Source: Coenobita brevimanus (Eukaryota; Arthropoda; Malacostraca; Decapoda; Coenobitidae). From it: 64,000 nt of DNA. Below the pieces are notes generated by a model. The model searched no databases. It worked only from the letters and a program-made list of their open reading frames with translations, and had not been told where the DNA came from. The stretch's first letter is position 1; the number at the start of each line of letters is the position of its first letter. Shown here one piece after another: positions 1-10,431 of this stretch. Location of the stretch: contig CM064658.1 of the NCBI GenBank assembly GCA_032717465.1, positions 8,966,616-9,030,615 of the forward strand, given 5' to 3'. Both the position numbers and the translations under genes were made by a program.

Positions 1-647
1 AGAAGGCCATTGCACCGTCTCGCACATACATACTTTCGTCCAGTTGCTTTAATATCTTGTGTTTCTAAAGTCTCTGAATCTATCCTAAACAGGCAGATTT
101 TGACGCAATTTTCCTTCCATAACCTTCTTTCTGACCGCCAGTACGAGTTTCGCCAGGGACGCTTCACTGGCGAACTCTCTCTTAGCTATTTGTTCAGCTG
201 ATTCTTAGTTATCCTTCTTTCAGGACTGGCGAAACGGTTGGCACTGTACTTGTAACGTCAAAAGCTTTCGACCGCATCTGGCACAGTTTTTTAATTTTCA
301 TATTGTTCCCTTGCTGTTTCTGTTCTTCCATCTGCGCCTTAATCTCAAGCTTCCTTTTTGGTCGTTCTGTAGCTGCTGTTGTAGACAGCTACGGTTTCTT
401 TCCAAATCTGTCAGCAGTGTCCTCAGGGTTCTGTCCTGTCACCAACCTTCTTCCTTCTATTCGTCTATGATCTGAACTGCACACCTAACCCTATTCACTC
501 GTATGCTGACGACTCCACCCTTCACATATCCGCCCGCTACTCTCAGCATCCATCACAGTAGTTACTTAAGCATTCACAGGATGGGGCTATGGCACATATA
601 ATTTATGATCTGGCCATCATTTCTGATTCGGGTAAAAAATAATATTG
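1..647 (+). mobile_element. Jockey-like LINE fragment, RT region (left arm)
   Basis: Plus-strand frames read a degenerate reverse transcriptase. At 40-200 there is PVALISCVSKVSESILNRQ followed by LLSDRQYEFRQGR. At 420-560 there is a GSVLSPTFFLLF-like block followed by SYADDSTLHISAR, i.e. the RT catalytic YADD box. Frames are broken repeatedly, for example after LSLSYLFS at 201. The fragment stops around 647, where the (ATC)n tail of LINE B begins, and resumes near 3334, so LINE B inserted into it. Family assignment to a Jockey-like non-LTR clade is from remembered protein text and not from a search. It is a dead copy. Confidence 0.8.
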
Positions 648-3333
648 TTTTTATCATCATCATCATCATCAGCATCAGCTGGTGAGGAGTAGCAACTTCC
701 TGAGAGCCCAGATTTACCCAGTCCAATGGGCCACGCTTCCATGCACTCATCATTCAAGCCCCCGAAATCCTGGCTCTATCGGATACGCCAAAAACATTCA
801 CCGCGTTCTGTGGCTTCTCATAAACGTATCCGACTGAGTCAATCCGGACACTGCTACGTTAAAAAGGGGTGCCAAATGCCTGATCATGCACTTCTCCTCA
901 CAACATTCATCCAGCCAGCTCGACCTCTTGTCAGTTCCCTAGCCTCATTGACTTCCGAACCTCTCTTCCTCACACACTCATCCACCATATCCCTCCACCT
1001 TCTCCATGGTCTACCTCGCCTCCTTCCTCCTTCAAATGCGCTCAGATATACCTTTTTCACTACTCTATTGTTATCCATTCTCTCCACATGACCATTCCAT
1101 CTCAATACACTCCCTTCGATTCTGGTGTCCACCGACTTCCTCACTCCTGTCCACCCTCTGTACTCCTCATACATTCCTTAGCAGTCCCATCTCCACTGCT
1201 TTTACTCTTGACTTTTCATTTTCATTCCACACCGTAGTCTCACATCCATATGTTAAAGTTGGCACTAACACTTTTTCATGTAAGCCTCGGTTAGTTGCAA
1301 CACTCAAGCCTATGTTTCTTATAAAGACCTTCATTGCACCAGCTACTTTTCTTCCTTGGGTCACTCTACTTTCCACTTCTTTTGCATATTTTCCTCCCTT
1401 TTCTATCACTGTACCCACGTATTTGAACTCTCTCACCAATTCCAGTCTTTCTCCATTCATTGTAACGTCACACTGGGAGTTATTCTCTCTCTCAATAACC
1501 ATCACTTTACTCTGTTCTACTTTTACTCTCAAGGCACGACGCTCACACACATCAGCATAACTCTGCACTAGCCTGCCAAGTTCTTGTCCGGTACTTGCAA
1601 GTAGTTCTGCATCATCAGCATACAACAAATTTGAGATATTCTATCCATCACCATTCATTACCAACGCCATCCCTCTCTCCATTACTAGCGTTTTTACTTC
1701 TCTTATCATCCCATCCATATGTATATTGAACAACCATGGGGACATCACACAACCTTGTCGCACGCCCACACCGATCGTGAACCATTCACTTAGATGCCCA
1801 TTAACCCTGAAACATGCTTCACTACCATAATAAAAATTCTTGACAGCACCTAGCAGCTTACCATCTACACCATACATGTGCAAAACTTTCCACAATCCTT
1901 CCCTGTCCACTTTGTCGTATGCTTTTTCCAGATCCATGAATGCCATAAACACCTTATGGTCCTTCTCACAAGCCTACTCTGCTATCTGTCTCACTGCACA
2001 TATTTGATCCACACATCCTCTGCCACTCCTAAAGCCACCCTGTTCGTCACTCATTAGGACTTCTGATATCTTTCCTACTTTCTCCATAATAATTCTACCA
2101 TATACCTCCCCTACCACACTTAATAAACTTATGCCACGATAATTTTTGCATTCACTTCGGCCACCTTTATTTTTGTACAGGGGTATAATCACAGCCCCTT
2201 TCCATTCTGCAGGCACAGTTTCACTCATCCATGCCTTCTTACATATCTCCAACAAGCACTTCATTCCACTCTCTCCACTACACTTAATCATCTCTGCATA
2301 CACCTCCACAACCCCAGCTGCTTTCCCATTTTTCAGCCGCTTCACAGCACTCTTCACCTGTGTGAGTGTCACGTCTCCTGGCACTGCATTCCTTCTCTGC
2401 ACACCCCCAAAACCAATCATGTTTACAGCCGCTCGGCTCTCTCTATTCCCATTCATCAGGCTTTCAAAATATTCTTTCCATCTGGTCCTGACTTCATCCC
2501 CATGGGTTAGTAATCTACCACGTACGTCCTTCACATCGTCACATTTCTTTCCACTTTCACTTCTACATTTCCGCACCTCTTTCCAGAATAACTTCCTGTT
2601 CTCAGAGTAGTTCGCATTCATTTTTCTTCCTAGATCATCATTTACCTCCTTCTTATTCCTCTTCACTAGTCTCTTTACATGCTTCTTGCTCTCAATATTT
2701 TCAGTTCTTATTTCAAACCACTTTAGCCACTTCTTCCTCTTTTCTTCCACCGCTCTCTTAACCTCCTCATCCCACCATGCCATACCTTTCTTCTTTGTTG
2801 TTACTCTTGCCACACCACACACCACTTTAGCATTCCTGACTAAACAATCCCTATATGCATTCCACAGGCTGTCCAGATCCATTTCATTCCAGTTCACTGA
2901 TTCTAACTCCTCCTCTACTTTGGTCCTGTAATCATCTGCCATTTCTTTGATCCTCAGCTTCTCAACTTTCATTCTTTCTCCCTGACTGCTCCTCTCTCTC
3001 CTGGTCCACCTCACTCCTCTCGGCTTCATCTTGCATACCACAGTCATATGATCTGACAGACCTTCACATCGTCCTCTCACGGCTCTCGTATCAGCCACCA
3101 TTCCCAGCATCGACCTCTCTACGAGCACGTAATCAATCAGGCTTCTTTCAACACGATCCCCGTTCCTTCTATGCCATGTATATTTATGTGCATCTTTGTG
3201 TTTTGAAATACGAGTTACAAATGCACAACCTCCTCTCCTGACACATATCCTTTAGTCTCTTCCCATAATCATTTTCTACCGGTACCCCATTGCAACCCAA
3301 TATGTCATCCTAAGGACCAATTCTTACTCTTTT
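648..3333 (-). mobile_element. LINE B (RTE-like), 5'-truncated, left-arm copy
   Basis: Minus-strand LINE inserted in the Jockey-like element. The main frame (3128-1974, 384 codons) starts inside the endonuclease domain: it has LSDHMTVV, the SDH signature, then RT text KNYRGISLLSVVGEVYGRI and DEQGGFRSGRGCVDQ. The frame stops after RQIAE, resumes at 1952-1641 (FMDLEKAYDKVDREGLWKV, VRQGCVMSPWLFNIHMDG), stops after MNGDG, and resumes at 1628-1167 with LLYADDAELLAS. The C-terminal VLRWNGHVERMDNNRVVKK block lies near 1060-1100. The 3' end is an (ATC)n run at about 655-675 on the plus strand. Both in-frame stops are also present in the right-arm copy, so this LINE was inactive before the inverted duplication. 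Confidence 0.85.
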
Positions 3334-3911
3334 TTTAGTGCATGAGAAACTCAGTTCCTACAATTTTTTACTCGTCATAACCTTCCCCAAGAATATTCCA
3401 TAATGTTTAGCAACAAACACAGACCTTCATCATCTCTCAATATCCTTGAAGTTTCTTTCTCTAAGGACCTATGACGGAAAGATCATATTACCCGCCCCGC
3501 AAAATCCACTTCCAAGATTGGATGTGCTAAGCCGACTGTGTGTTTTGTTTACCCCTGCGCCGCTGTTAATATCGTGTTGGGGCTTTATTCCCTCCTGTGT
3601 GGAGAACGACTCCCATATTTGGGGGGGTTCCCCACATACAGCTTTTCTAAACACAGTGGAGCCAAAGGCTTTTCGCCTCATTAACTCTCCTCCTCTCATC
3701 GACTCTCTTCAACTTCTCTCTCATTTCGATGTGTTGCATTGGTATGTATCCCTATGTCGCTGGTCGTTGTTTTGTCTGAACTTCTGCCTGTATGCCTCCA
3801 TCACGGCCAACGCGTAGGCACCTGTCTGGCAGCACATTCCCATCCTTTCTCTGTCCGACACTATAATGCAAGAGCTAACTGTTACTCTTAGTCATTCATA
3901 TATTCAATCAT
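3334..3911 (+). mobile_element. Jockey-like LINE fragment, C-terminal region (left arm)
   Basis: This is the continuation of the element at 1-647 on the other side of LINE B. Plus-strand reading at 3446-3817 gives IWGGSPHTAFLNTVEPKAF and RLINSPPLIDSLQLLSHFDV, which is the conserved C-terminal region of this LINE family. HSHPFSVRHYNARANCYSHS follows near 3836-3905. The text just inside the junction corresponds to the part of the protein immediately after the YADD-side text that ends at about 640, so essentially nothing is missing apart from the LINE B insertion. It ends where LINE A begins in opposite orientation. Confidence 0.78.
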
Positions 3912-6900
3912 TTCCTGTGGAACCCTCGGGGATGCATAGGGCCTCGATGAACTCAGACACCACCACATCCTATCTTGTGCTAACTCCTCAAGATCTCCCC
4001 AACACTCATCTCCAGCTTCCCGGTCTCATTGTCCTCACCCACGTCTCTTTTGGCCTTCCTCTACCCTCTCCTACCAAGTGTCACCCACCCTGGTGTGTCT
4101 CTGTACTATTCCCTGTCTCCTATACACATGTCCTAGCCACTTCCATCGTGAGAATCTAACATATTCATCGATCGGCTGCACTCCCGTTATTTCTCTAATT
4201 CTACTATTTGGTATCCTTTCCCACCACTTAACTCCAAATATTCTTCTAAGTGCTTTTATTTTCAAACACCAAGAATTTATTTTCCATAGTCACTCGTGCT
4301 GTACCAAGACTCGTGTCCATAAATTAAGATACTCCTAACCATTACCTTATAAAGCTTCTGATTTTTGTATGCACAGAGAAATTTTTTTTATTATCTCCAA
4401 ATATTTTTAAGCATTCCCATTGCCTGATTAGCTTTCTTTTAACCTTTCCCTCGAATTCAAAGTTCAAAGAACCATCCTTCGCTAAATAAGTACCTAAATA
4501 TTTAAACCTATCAACTTGCTTTTACAACCATACCTCCAATTACACATTCCTGCGCATTTTCCATATTCATATTGATTATTTCAGTTTTTCCACAATTAAT
4601 AACCAAACCCACCTTGCGACCTTCACTCACCAAACAGTCCAACACTCTCTGCATCTCTTCTGGCCCAGCACAAATCAAAACTATATCATCTGCATAATCT
4701 AAATCCAAAAGTTTCCTATTCTCTCCCCAAAGTATACCAGCACCGCTTTCTGTTCCAACGCGTTTCATAATGTAATCACGACCAATATAAATAGTAAAGG
4801 CGATAGAACACCACCTTGAATTACTCCGGACTTGACTTCTAAACGAATCACTCAGACAACCATCAACCATCACTTTACAAAATGTGTCCTCATGCATGTT
4901 CATAATGACCCCCACAAACTCCTCTGGTATTCCATAATGTCTCATGATCTTCCCCATAGTCTCTCTCGAAACACTATCAAAAGCCTTTTTCAAAATCAAC
5001 AAAACAAAGACTTAACGGTACTCTCATTTCATTAACTTGCTGCATCAAATGCCTAACTATAAAGATATGATCATTTGCAACCACGTCCCTTTCTAAAACC
5101 AGCCTGTTCATCCCTCAGAATATCCCTCAACCACCGGCTCCAACCTATTTAACAACACTCTACTGAAAACTTTCAAAGTTATCGGTGACAAAGAGATTCC
5201 CCTCCAATTACCACATTCACTCAGGTCTCCCCTCTTCGGAACTTTAAATAATTACACCATTCTTCCAAACTGATGGTAGTAACCCCGTCACCCATATCTT
5301 ATTGCATAGCTTGGTCAAGATCATTATTAATCTATCCCCCTCCACTTTAAACATTTCTAAAATAAACCATCCTCCCCTGGTGCCTTATTATCTTTTAACT
5401 GTTTTAATGCTTTCTCCACTTCTGCAAGCCTCAACTCTCATGTTTCTATATTTAAATCTTCCCAAGGTATTGGTATATCCTCTTCTGGTGGTATTGGTCT
5501 ATTAAGAACTGTCTCAAAATGCTCTTTCCATCTATTTTTAATATCTCCATCTTTGGTTAATAAATTTCCTTCCCTGTCTCTAACTGGTATTTCCTTGCGC
5601 TTACCTGCATTACCACTCAGTTCTCTAATCGATTCATATGCTATTCTTTGACTCTGTCCATCATTTTTGTTTATTAAGATTTCAGTCTCTGCAACAATTT
5701 CATCCACATATCTTCTTTTATCTCTCCTAGCTAACCTTCTTACTTCTGAGTTCAAACTCGTGTAAGCAGGTCTTGGTAATTCTATCTCTCGTTCATCAAC
5801 TCATTGCATCTCACTCCTCAATTTAGCCTCAACTCTCTTTTTTATCATATCCCACGTTTCCTCTGATATCCATTTCTTTCTCCTGAATCTATGTCTCCTT
5901 CCAATCGTACATTCAGCAGTCTCATGCAAAACTTTGTTCAAATCCTCCCACATCTCATCTACACCTTCTCTCCCCCTCTTCCAACGTTTCCAACACCAAA
6001 AACCTATTTCTGCATTCTAATCTGAATTCCTCCCTTTTCTTCTCCTTCCCTTCTAAGCTTAACAATATCGTATCTACCAACACTCAGATTTTTCCTTCTT
6101 CTGATTTTTAAGTTTAAACCTTATTTTTGCAATGCTTGTTGATGGTCACTACCACATCCGCTCCCCGTTTAACACAACATCTAGCAGAGAACTTCTATGC
6201 CTCCTACTGATATTTATGTGACTAATCTGATTTTTAAGCCTTTCCACACATGACACCTAAGTTATCTTGTGTATATTGCAATGCTGAAAGAGTGTGCTCC
6301 TTGATGACTAAGTCATTTACTAGACATATTTCCAAACCACACTCCGTTTTCACCTCTGTCCTAATACCAACTCCCATCTTTACCCATACATGCCTCAAAT
6401 CCCTCATTTGAACAGCTCATTATTTGCATTAAAGTCTCTAATGCAGATCAAAACATCATGTACTAAAACTCTTCCTACTCCTTTTTGTAAACTCTTCATA
6501 AAATGTGTCTTTCTCTTTCATTGAGTGCATCATTAGTAGGTGCATAACACACAAACAGACTGATGTTATTACGATTTGATTTAAACCGTGCGTATAACAA
6601 TCGCTCATCTATAGGATCCCACTCACATACAGTGCCTTATTTGCCTTGTCCCAGCAACAATCCTACTCCCTGATAATGCATTCCGTCCTGCCCGGCCAGA
6701 TATCATTTGGAAATTGAATTATCCTCCAAATCCAACTTCTATCGACTCCAGTTAATCTAGTATTTCTGCCAGAGCACAAATATCAAGTCCGTAATTTTGA
6801 AAAACCTTCAATGAACTCAATGATTTTTACTGTCATGATTTAGTTGCCGTTCTCACATTCCAGTTACCAATTTTAATTGTATTTTTTACATTAACAAATG

Positions 6901-7245
6901 AATCTGATTGTAATTGAGGCAACCGTGAGATTCTTAGCACCCCCTGCCCATTTAAGGGCTGTACTTCTATCTGGGGGCCATTATTGTTCTTTCAGAGTCC
7001 ATCAAGGTTTCTTTGGCTAACTTCCTGAACACCTCGCCAATGTGTTGCAGTCGCAGTAGGCAGCTAATCCTGCCTGATTGCCCACACCCGAAAGACCCAG
7101 CGCGCATGTTGTAGCAAATCACGTGTCGGCATGCTTCCCCAGCCATTTCACTCTTAAGGAGTTCCTCTTGCCTGAGAAAGCAACCACCCCCTGCTCCCGA
7201 GGGCTTTTGATCTGTGTAGGTAGAGGGCAATCAATACCTCACTAG
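3912..7245 (-). mobile_element. LINE A (RTE-like), left-arm copy, heavily frameshifted
   Basis: Minus-strand counterpart of the plus-strand LINE A at 9165-12463. Recognisable blocks are the C-terminal RWKWLGHVYRR (4265-4071), RT text around AFDSVSRETMGKIMRHYGI and LDLDYADDIVLICAGPEEM (5002-4511), and the linker MNSEVRRLARRDKRRYVDE (5755-5438). The endonuclease half (about 6050-6900) is broken into short frames. At 6967-7230 lies the 5' leader conserved with the right arm. It carries many more single-base indels than the right-arm copy, for example where the right arm still has an intact QGGVLSPLLF block. This is either decay or poorer local consensus. Confidence 0.82.
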
Positions 7246-7662
7246 CCATATACAGTGCATATACAGTGTATATGCTATGAGGTCAACTCTGGAACTGTCT
7301 TCCTCGGACTGGATTTCCCTCTGCCTATGATCCTGAGTTTGTCAAGAAGTCTCGAAGTGATTGGATTTGTTATTTGGCTTTCATTTCTTTTGTTTTTCTC
7401 TTGGCAAGAAAAACCAGCGTAACTTTTTCCTTTTGATTCCTTCTTTCTCGCATAAAATAAAAATCACTCATTATGTGACATAATTTTTACCTTGGTCTTT
7501 GAGTGAACTCCTTTAGAGGAGGATGTGTCATAGCACCAGGACACTGCATTCTCGCGCATGATCTGGTCATCTGGGAAGCTCCTTACCTATATACATTATG
7601 GCAGACATTAATGCGTAGTACACATATATTGCCGATAGAGTCCAAACATGTGGTGCACGTAC

Positions 7663-7826
7663 CCATACCCCTGGCGTGAGGGAATCATTCTGAAGCGCCC
7701 ACGGCTTCGACTCATACACCGCCTGGCCGTTCACCCCCAGCCACCACCTGTTGTCTCAGCCGCTCCTCCATGATGGCAGGAATACGCATGTCGTGTGTGG
7801 GACTAAAGCGTTAATCAGAATATTAC
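7663..7826 (-). pseudogene. Alpha-L-fucosidase exon B copy (left arm), broken
   Basis: This segment aligns with the good exon B at 62268-62430, which encodes the end of the GH29 catalytic domain ([32 protein letters not shown]). Compared with that exon it has a 2-base loss in the WWLG-encoding stretch (about 7748), a 2-base gain near 7803, and extra changes at the donor side (about 7664-7670). The splice acceptor AG has become AT on the minus strand at about 7827. As written it cannot be spliced or read. Its own exon C is not in the window and is expected to the left of position 1. Confidence 0.8.
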
Positions 7827-8134
7827 ATGCAATAAATATCTGTATAAAGATGAACAAGCAATAGTCAGGTCCATATTACTCCTTTCGAGACTATGATGAA
7901 TAAGGATGATATAGTGATGGATTATTTAGGTCGTGGACGGCAGTGCTTCATGCGAATTATTTGGATCCACGAGAGAGTAATACAGTGATGATAGAAATAG
8001 TACAACAACGACGACGACAACAACAACAACAGTAATAACAATAGTAATCATCATCATCATAAACATTAACAACAACAACAACAACAACAACAAGACAATA
8101 ACGACAACAGCGACGACGAAGACGACGACGAGGC

Positions 8135-8166
<32 letters not shown>

Positions 8167-8524
8167 TCTTCGCAGTAATTACCATAGTGATCATCAACAT
8201 TCTGAACATCTATCCACCTAAGGATGAAGTGAAGCACAGAGAGCACTACAACAGAAAACGGGTCACAGAGAGAGAACCAGGTCTCATCAATCTTAAACCC
8301 AGGTTTGGGTGGGGTCTGGCACTGGGCAGCAGCCATGCCATACTTCCTAAACGAAGATGAGTAGATTCTGTTATATATGTAATAGGCATCACAGATAGGT
8401 ACACACATACTAAAACAATATAAACGTAAGTATTCTAGCATATCAAAGGAAGGTAAACGTGTAATGCATATGGCTCTTGCACATCAATAAAGAAACGTGT
8501 CATACATATTTTACAGTGGTGCTG
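7827..8524. repeat. Central spacer with trinucleotide-rich microsatellite
   Basis: About 700 bp between the left arm and the assembly gap. The stretch from about 7990 to 8163 is an interrupted trinucleotide array of ACA/GAC/ATC/AAT units ending in (AAT)n. It produces a long low-complexity minus-strand frame (7926-8441) that I do not regard as a gene. The rest has no recognised feature. The last bases before the gap end in a polypyrimidine-AG-like string, but the following 8 bases do not match exon B. Confidence 0.75.
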
Positions 8525-8624
8525 NNNNNNNNNNNNNNNNNNNNNNNNNNNNNNNNNNNNNNNNNNNNNNNNNNNNNNNNNNNNNNNNNNNNNNNNNNNN
8601 NNNNNNNNNNNNNNNNNNNNNNNN
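8525..8624. other. Assembly gap (100 N)
   Basis: Exactly 100 N, the usual placeholder for a scaffold gap of unknown length. It lies at the centre of the inverted repeat and removes the first 48 bases or so of fucosidase exon B'. Upstream fucosidase exons of both flanking copies could be hidden here, so distances across the centre are not reliable. Confidence 0.97.
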
Positions 8625-8745
8625 CCATCATGGAGGAGCGGCTGAGACAACTTGGGTGGTGGCTGGGGGTGAACGGCCAGGCTATGTGCAGGAGTCGAAG
8701 CTCAGGGATCACTGGTAGGGTCGACTCCCTCTGTTTGTGGGTATG
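8625..8745 (+). pseudogene. Alpha-L-fucosidase exon B' (right arm), partial
   Basis: The plus strand reads [19 protein letters not shown], identical for about 58 bases to the exon at 62268-62430. From about 8683 it diverges abruptly (MCRSRSSGITGRVDSLCLW instead of the [11 protein letters not shown] text) while staying open and 6 bases longer. The 5' part of the exon is lost in the N gap. The expected donor after GTATG reads GG rather than GT. It would join in frame to exon C' at 17167. It could be a damaged exon, a genuinely divergent paralogue, or a sequence-quality problem at the contig end, so I call it a probable pseudo-exon. Confidence 0.68.
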
Positions 8746-9686
8746 GGCAATGCACCACATGTTTGGACTCTATCGGCAATATATGTGTACTACGCGTGTG
8801 TCTGCCATAATGTATATAGGTAAGGAGCTTCCAGATGACCAGATCGTAAAGCGAGAATGCAGTGGCCTGGTGCTCTTGACACATCCTCCTCTAAAGGTTC
8901 ACTCAAAGACATGGGCAGCACTATGTCACATAAATGAGTGATTTTTACTATGCGAGAAAGAAGGAACTGTAAGGTGTGCTCACAGTTTTTCTTGCCAAGA
9001 GAAAAACAAAAGAAATGAAAGCCAAATAACAAATCCAATCACTTCGAGACTTCTTGACAAACTCAGGATCATAGGCAGAGGGAAATCAAACCTGAGGAAG
9101 ATGAGTTCTAGAGTTGATCTGTAGGCCATACACTGTATATGCACTGTATATGGCTAGTGAGGGAGTGATCGCCCTCTACCTACACAGATCAAAAGCCCTC
9201 GATAGCAGGTGGTGGCTGCTTTCTCAGGCAGAGGAACTCCTTAAGAGTGAAATGGCTGGGAAGCATGCCGGCACGTGACTGGCTACAGCATAGCTGGGTC
9301 TTTCGGGTGTGGGCAATCAGGCATGTTAGCTGCCTACTGCTATCAAAAACACATTGGCGAGGTGTTCAGGAAGTTAGCTGTAAAGAAACCTTGATGGACT
9401 CTGGAAAGAACAACAATGGCCCCCTGTCCCCGTGCAGCCCTTAAATGGGCAGGGGGTGCTAAGAATCTCACGGTTGCCTCAATTACAATCAGAATTCATT
9501 TGTTAATGCAAAAAATACAATTAAAATTGGTAACTGGAATGTGAGAACGCTAAATCATGACGAGTAAAATCGGGATGATGTTAGTGAAGGTTTTTCAAAA
9601 TTACGGACTTGATATTTGTGCTCTGACAGGGAAACTAGATTAACTGGAGTCGATAAGTTGGATTTGGAGGATGGCGTATACGTTTA

Positions 9687-10205
9687 TTGATATCTGGCAG
9701 ACAGGACGGAATGCATTATCAGGGAGTAGGATTGTTGCTGGGTTGTAAGGCAAATAAGGCTTTATGTGAGTGGGATCCTATAGATGAGCGATTGTTATAC
9801 GCACGGTTTAAATCAAATCATGGCAACATCAGTCTGTTTGTGTGTTATGCACCTACTAATGATGCACTCAATGAAAGGAAAGACACATTTTATGAAAAGT
9901 TGCAAAAAGGAGTAGGAAGGGTACCTAGACATGATGTTTTGATCTGCGTTGGAGACTTTAATGCAGTAATGGGCTGTTCAAATGAGGGATTTGAGGCATG
10001 TATGGGTAAGATGGGAGTTGGTAGTAGGATGAGTGAAAACGGAGTGAGGTTTGGAAGCTTCTGTCTAGCAAATGACTTAGTCATCGGGGCACACTCTTTC
10101 AGCATTGCAATATACACAATACAACTTGGGTGTCGCCATGTGGAAAATTTAAAAATCAGATTGATCACATCGCTATCAGTAGGAGGCATAGAAGTTCTCT
10201 GCTAG
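9687..10205 (+). CDS. LINE A endonuclease (APE-type) fragment
   Basis: A 172-codon frame covering the middle of an exonuclease-endonuclease-phosphatase domain. Visible landmarks are FVCYAPTNDA (the strand before the catalytic region) and ICVGDFNAVMG, the GDFN block containing catalytic Asp and Asn. A frameshift near 10105 moves the rest into another frame. The terminal SDH-type motif appears separately as IGSDHQLSIAKIRF at about 10230-10275 in the short frame 10206-10430. The domain would nick target DNA for target-primed reverse transcription. As written it is split into at least three frames, so it is inactive. Confidence 0.8.
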   Translation: MISGRQDGMHYQGVGLLLGCKANKALCEWDPIDERLLYARFKSNHGNISLFVCYAPTNDALNERKDTFYEKLQKGVGRVPRHDVLICVGDFNAVMGCSNEGFEACMGKMGVGSRMSENGVRFGSFCLANDLVIGAHSFSIAIYTIQLGCRHVENLKIRLITSLSVGGIEVLC

Positions 10206-10431
10206 ATGTTCATGTTAAACAGGGGAGCGGATATTGGTAGTGACCATCAACTCAGCATTGCAAAAATAAGGTTTAAACTTAAAAATCAGAAGAAGGAAAA
10301 ATCTGGTGTTGGTAGATACGATATTGTTAAGCTTAGAAGGGAAGGAGAAGAAAAGGAGGAATTCAGATTAGAATGCAGAAATAGGTTTTTGGTGTTGGAA
10401 ACGTTGGAAGAGGGAGAGAAGTGTAGATGAG

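Larger units (their letters stand above)
1..7777. repeat. Left arm of a giant inverted repeat (~7.7 kb)
   Basis: The reverse complement of this stretch aligns with 8625-16276 along its whole length: position 1 pairs with about 16276 and position 7777 with about 8625. The arm already matches at base 1, so it probably continues left of the window. It contains, from its outer end inwards, a Jockey-like LINE fragment, LINE B, more of the Jockey-like LINE, LINE A and a copy of fucosidase exon B. The arms are similar but not identical: they differ by substitutions, single-base indels and one deletion of about 88 bp in the right arm near 15326. That argues against a simple mirrored-read artefact, although an inverted join of two haplotypes remains possible. 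Confidence 0.93.

Noticed and set aside
7926..8441. 171-codon minus-strand frame with poly-Tyr, Val, Leu and Met runs
   Set aside because: It is the translation of a trinucleotide microsatellite.
8507..8524. Polypyrimidine-CAG followed by TGGTGCTG at the gap edge, resembling a splice acceptor for exon B'
   Set aside because: Exon B should begin GTAATATTCTG; the eight visible bases do not match it, so the resemblance is probably chance.
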